This document shows, piece after piece, positions 10,109-25,000 of a stretch of DNA of 25,000 nt. The DNA is taken from assembly GCA_012295275.1 (NCBI GenBank), contig CM022665.1, positions 27,704,446 through 27,729,445 on the forward strand, read 5' to 3'. Within the stretch, counting starts at the first letter, position 1, and every line of letters starts with the position of its first letter. The DNA is from Chrysomallon squamiferum. Lineage: Eukaryota; Mollusca; Gastropoda; Neomphalida; Peltospiridae. Below the pieces are notes generated by a model. The model made no database searches and was not told the DNA's origin. It saw only the letters and a program-made list of their open reading frames with translations. The position numbers were made by a program, and so were the translations under genes.

Positions 10109-10453
10109 ATAAAATATAATGTACGACAATTCATGCAATACTTCAAAAATCTAAATTGTTTGCTCAAGTATTATTAGTATAATTATGTACGTGTGTTTAG
10201 CTTAATTTATATTTACTTAATATTTAAACATTTTTCTTATACATAAACCCTGAAAATGTTCTGTAGATATATAAAAAATTACAAATCAAATCTAATTAGA
10301 TAAATATGGTAATGGTGAAGCAGATGGTACTTGTTGATCCAGTATTTACTTATACTGATGATTATCATGATTCCAACACCAACAAAATCCAAACACTAAA
10401 TTTTTTAACCTTTATGTTGTTTTTTTAAACATATAGATACAAAACAAGTATAC

Positions 10454-10488
10454 ACATGTTGAGAAAATTAACATTTTTATTTTGTTTT
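10454..10488. repeat. 35-base direct repeat, copy 2
   Basis: An exact copy of 10074-10108, 380 bases away, in the probable 3' UTR. Confidence 0.85.
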
Positions 10489-11110
10489 TTAAATGATTTA
10501 TCTAAGTCCCTGAAATGAGCAATATTTACAAGTTATATGAAACTTTCACTGTTATGATCACTGTAAACAAATCAGAATATGAATACAAAACAAGCAAAAT
10601 ATAAATAAAAATTAATGAAAAAAAAAAAAACAATCACATTTTTATATATACACACATGAAATTAGTGTAATTTCCAAATAAATGTCTGATTTTTATTTTA
10701 TTTCAGAACATAGTTTGTTTTTATGACACTGAACTTTTAACTACTACACAACAAAGATTATAACATCACTGAAATCACATTACTTTGTGCATACATAGCA
10801 AATTATTAGTGATTGAAACATTTTCAAAATTTTGTTTGTTATGAACTCTGTAATATATGTTTATATATCTTTTCATAGGTGAGTGGATTATTTGCAATAA
10901 AACTAAATTATACTTAGTTAGTAAACTGTACAATTCTGTTCAGACTGGATAATGACATTTAAATGAGTCAGATTAACATTTCCAGCATTTTTACATTTGA
11001 TATTTCATTAAAAAAAAAAAAAAAAGTTGTTGTTGTCGTTGCTGTTGTTTTTTAAAAGGGATGTTAATTTAAAAAACAAACAACAAACAACAAAACAATT
11101 AAACAAACAC

Positions 11111-11116
11111 TTTATC
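11111..11116 (-). terminator. Candidate proximal poly(A) signal GATAAA
   Basis: A variant hexamer on the minus strand, followed at once by GTGTTTGTTTAATTG and further TTGTTG-type G/T-rich sequence down to about 11060. It would give a 3' UTR of about 560 bases. Confidence 0.3.
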
Positions 11117-11657
11117 CTTCAAAACTCTCTCACCCAGAAAAAATCACTATATAATCAAAACAAAATAAGATAACAGATACAACTATACATTTGATATTAA
11201 GCATCAGTGATTCACTAGTGCTCACTTTGTCTTTTCTTCTGCCTCTCTGTACGCAGATCAACACTAATAATATTTTTTTTTTGTTATTTCTTGTATACAC
11301 AGCATCCAGTTTGTCATTAAAAAAAATAATAATAAATAAATAAAATTTAATATAATAAGAAAATAAGCAAAATAAATAAAAATAAAATAATAAAAAATAT
11401 AAACTCAAAAACACACACACACAAAAACAAACACTAATCAGCACATATTTTCCTGCAAAGATCAGCAGGGATACAGTCAAGTCTTTTTCTACCACGTGGC
11501 AAACACAAAGACTCCAAAACCATTAGGATGTTTTCTCAGTTCTTTCTTATCCAGCAATTCCTTTTTCATCTTCAGTTTCAAAGTCTTTGCTGTTCCAATG
11601 GAGATTAAAGACGATACCTGACAGTAAGGCTAACTTCACTTTAATATAAAATGAACA

Positions 11658-25000
<13,343 letters not shown>

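Larger units (their letters stand above)
8630..11657 (-). other. Probable long 3' UTR of the poly(A) polymerase gene
   Basis: Between the stop codon and about 8630 there is no convincing exon and little microsatellite DNA compared with the left part of the window. The sequence is unique and AT-rich, as expected of a 3' UTR. Candidate cleavage signals stand at 11116-11111 (GATAAA, proximal) and 8652-8647 (AATAAA, distal). The true end cannot be fixed from DNA alone. Confidence 0.45.

Noticed and set aside
11130-11495. 121-codon minus-strand open frame
   Set aside because: It sits just after the polymerase stop in the probable 3' UTR, is hydrophobic through T-rich sequence, and has no family likeness.

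Overview
This is animal (metazoan) nuclear DNA. It is AT-rich, packed with microsatellites, and its genes are split by GT-AG introns. The repeat spectrum (long CA/TG, AAT, AAAT, ATG and ATCT arrays) and the compact introns would fit a lophotrochozoan such as a mollusc, but that is an inference and no species is claimed. No prokaryotic gene, tRNA, rRNA or CRISPR array was seen.

Two genes can be supported, both on the minus strand. (1) Positions 24514 down to 11658 carry a complete 20-coding-exon gene for the canonical nuclear poly(A) polymerase (PAPOLA type). I rebuilt it exon by exon. All 19 introns are GT..AG, all phases join, and the coding exons sum to 2052 bases, that is 683 residues plus a stop. 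The order is N-terminal core, nucleotidyltransferase domain (GS motif, three catalytic Asp), central domain, RNA-binding domain, bipartite nuclear signal, Ser/Thr-rich tail, second nuclear signal, and the conserved C-terminal tip KNSIKLKLK. (2) Positions 3905 down to 368 carry the first three coding exons of a secreted or membrane receptor with an N-terminal ligand-binding (ANF-receptor/periplasmic-binding type I) fold, most like ionotropic glutamate receptors of the delta/kainate type. The rest of that gene lies beyond the left end of the window.

Layout from left to right: 1-367, CA repeat edge and intron sequence; 368-3905, receptor exons 3, 2 and 1, with introns full of microsatellites, a decayed tandem repeat carrying TGACGTAA sites, and an alternating ATA/ATG array; 3952-4090, a 33-bp degenerate tandem repeat just upstream of the receptor start; about 4091-8630, intergenic DNA with a 370-bp TTA array and a decayed pentanucleotide satellite; about 8630-11657, probable long 3' UTR of the polymerase gene; 11658-24514, polymerase exons and introns, with one well-supported hAT-type miniature element (19705-19819), a second inverted-repeat element (20118-20612) and one weaker candidate (about 22606-23175); 24515-25000, upstream sequence possibly holding a 5' UTR exon.

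The two genes lie head to tail and have no evident functional link. The polymerase adds poly(A) tails to pre-mRNA in the nucleus; the receptor would act at the cell surface, probably in signalling.
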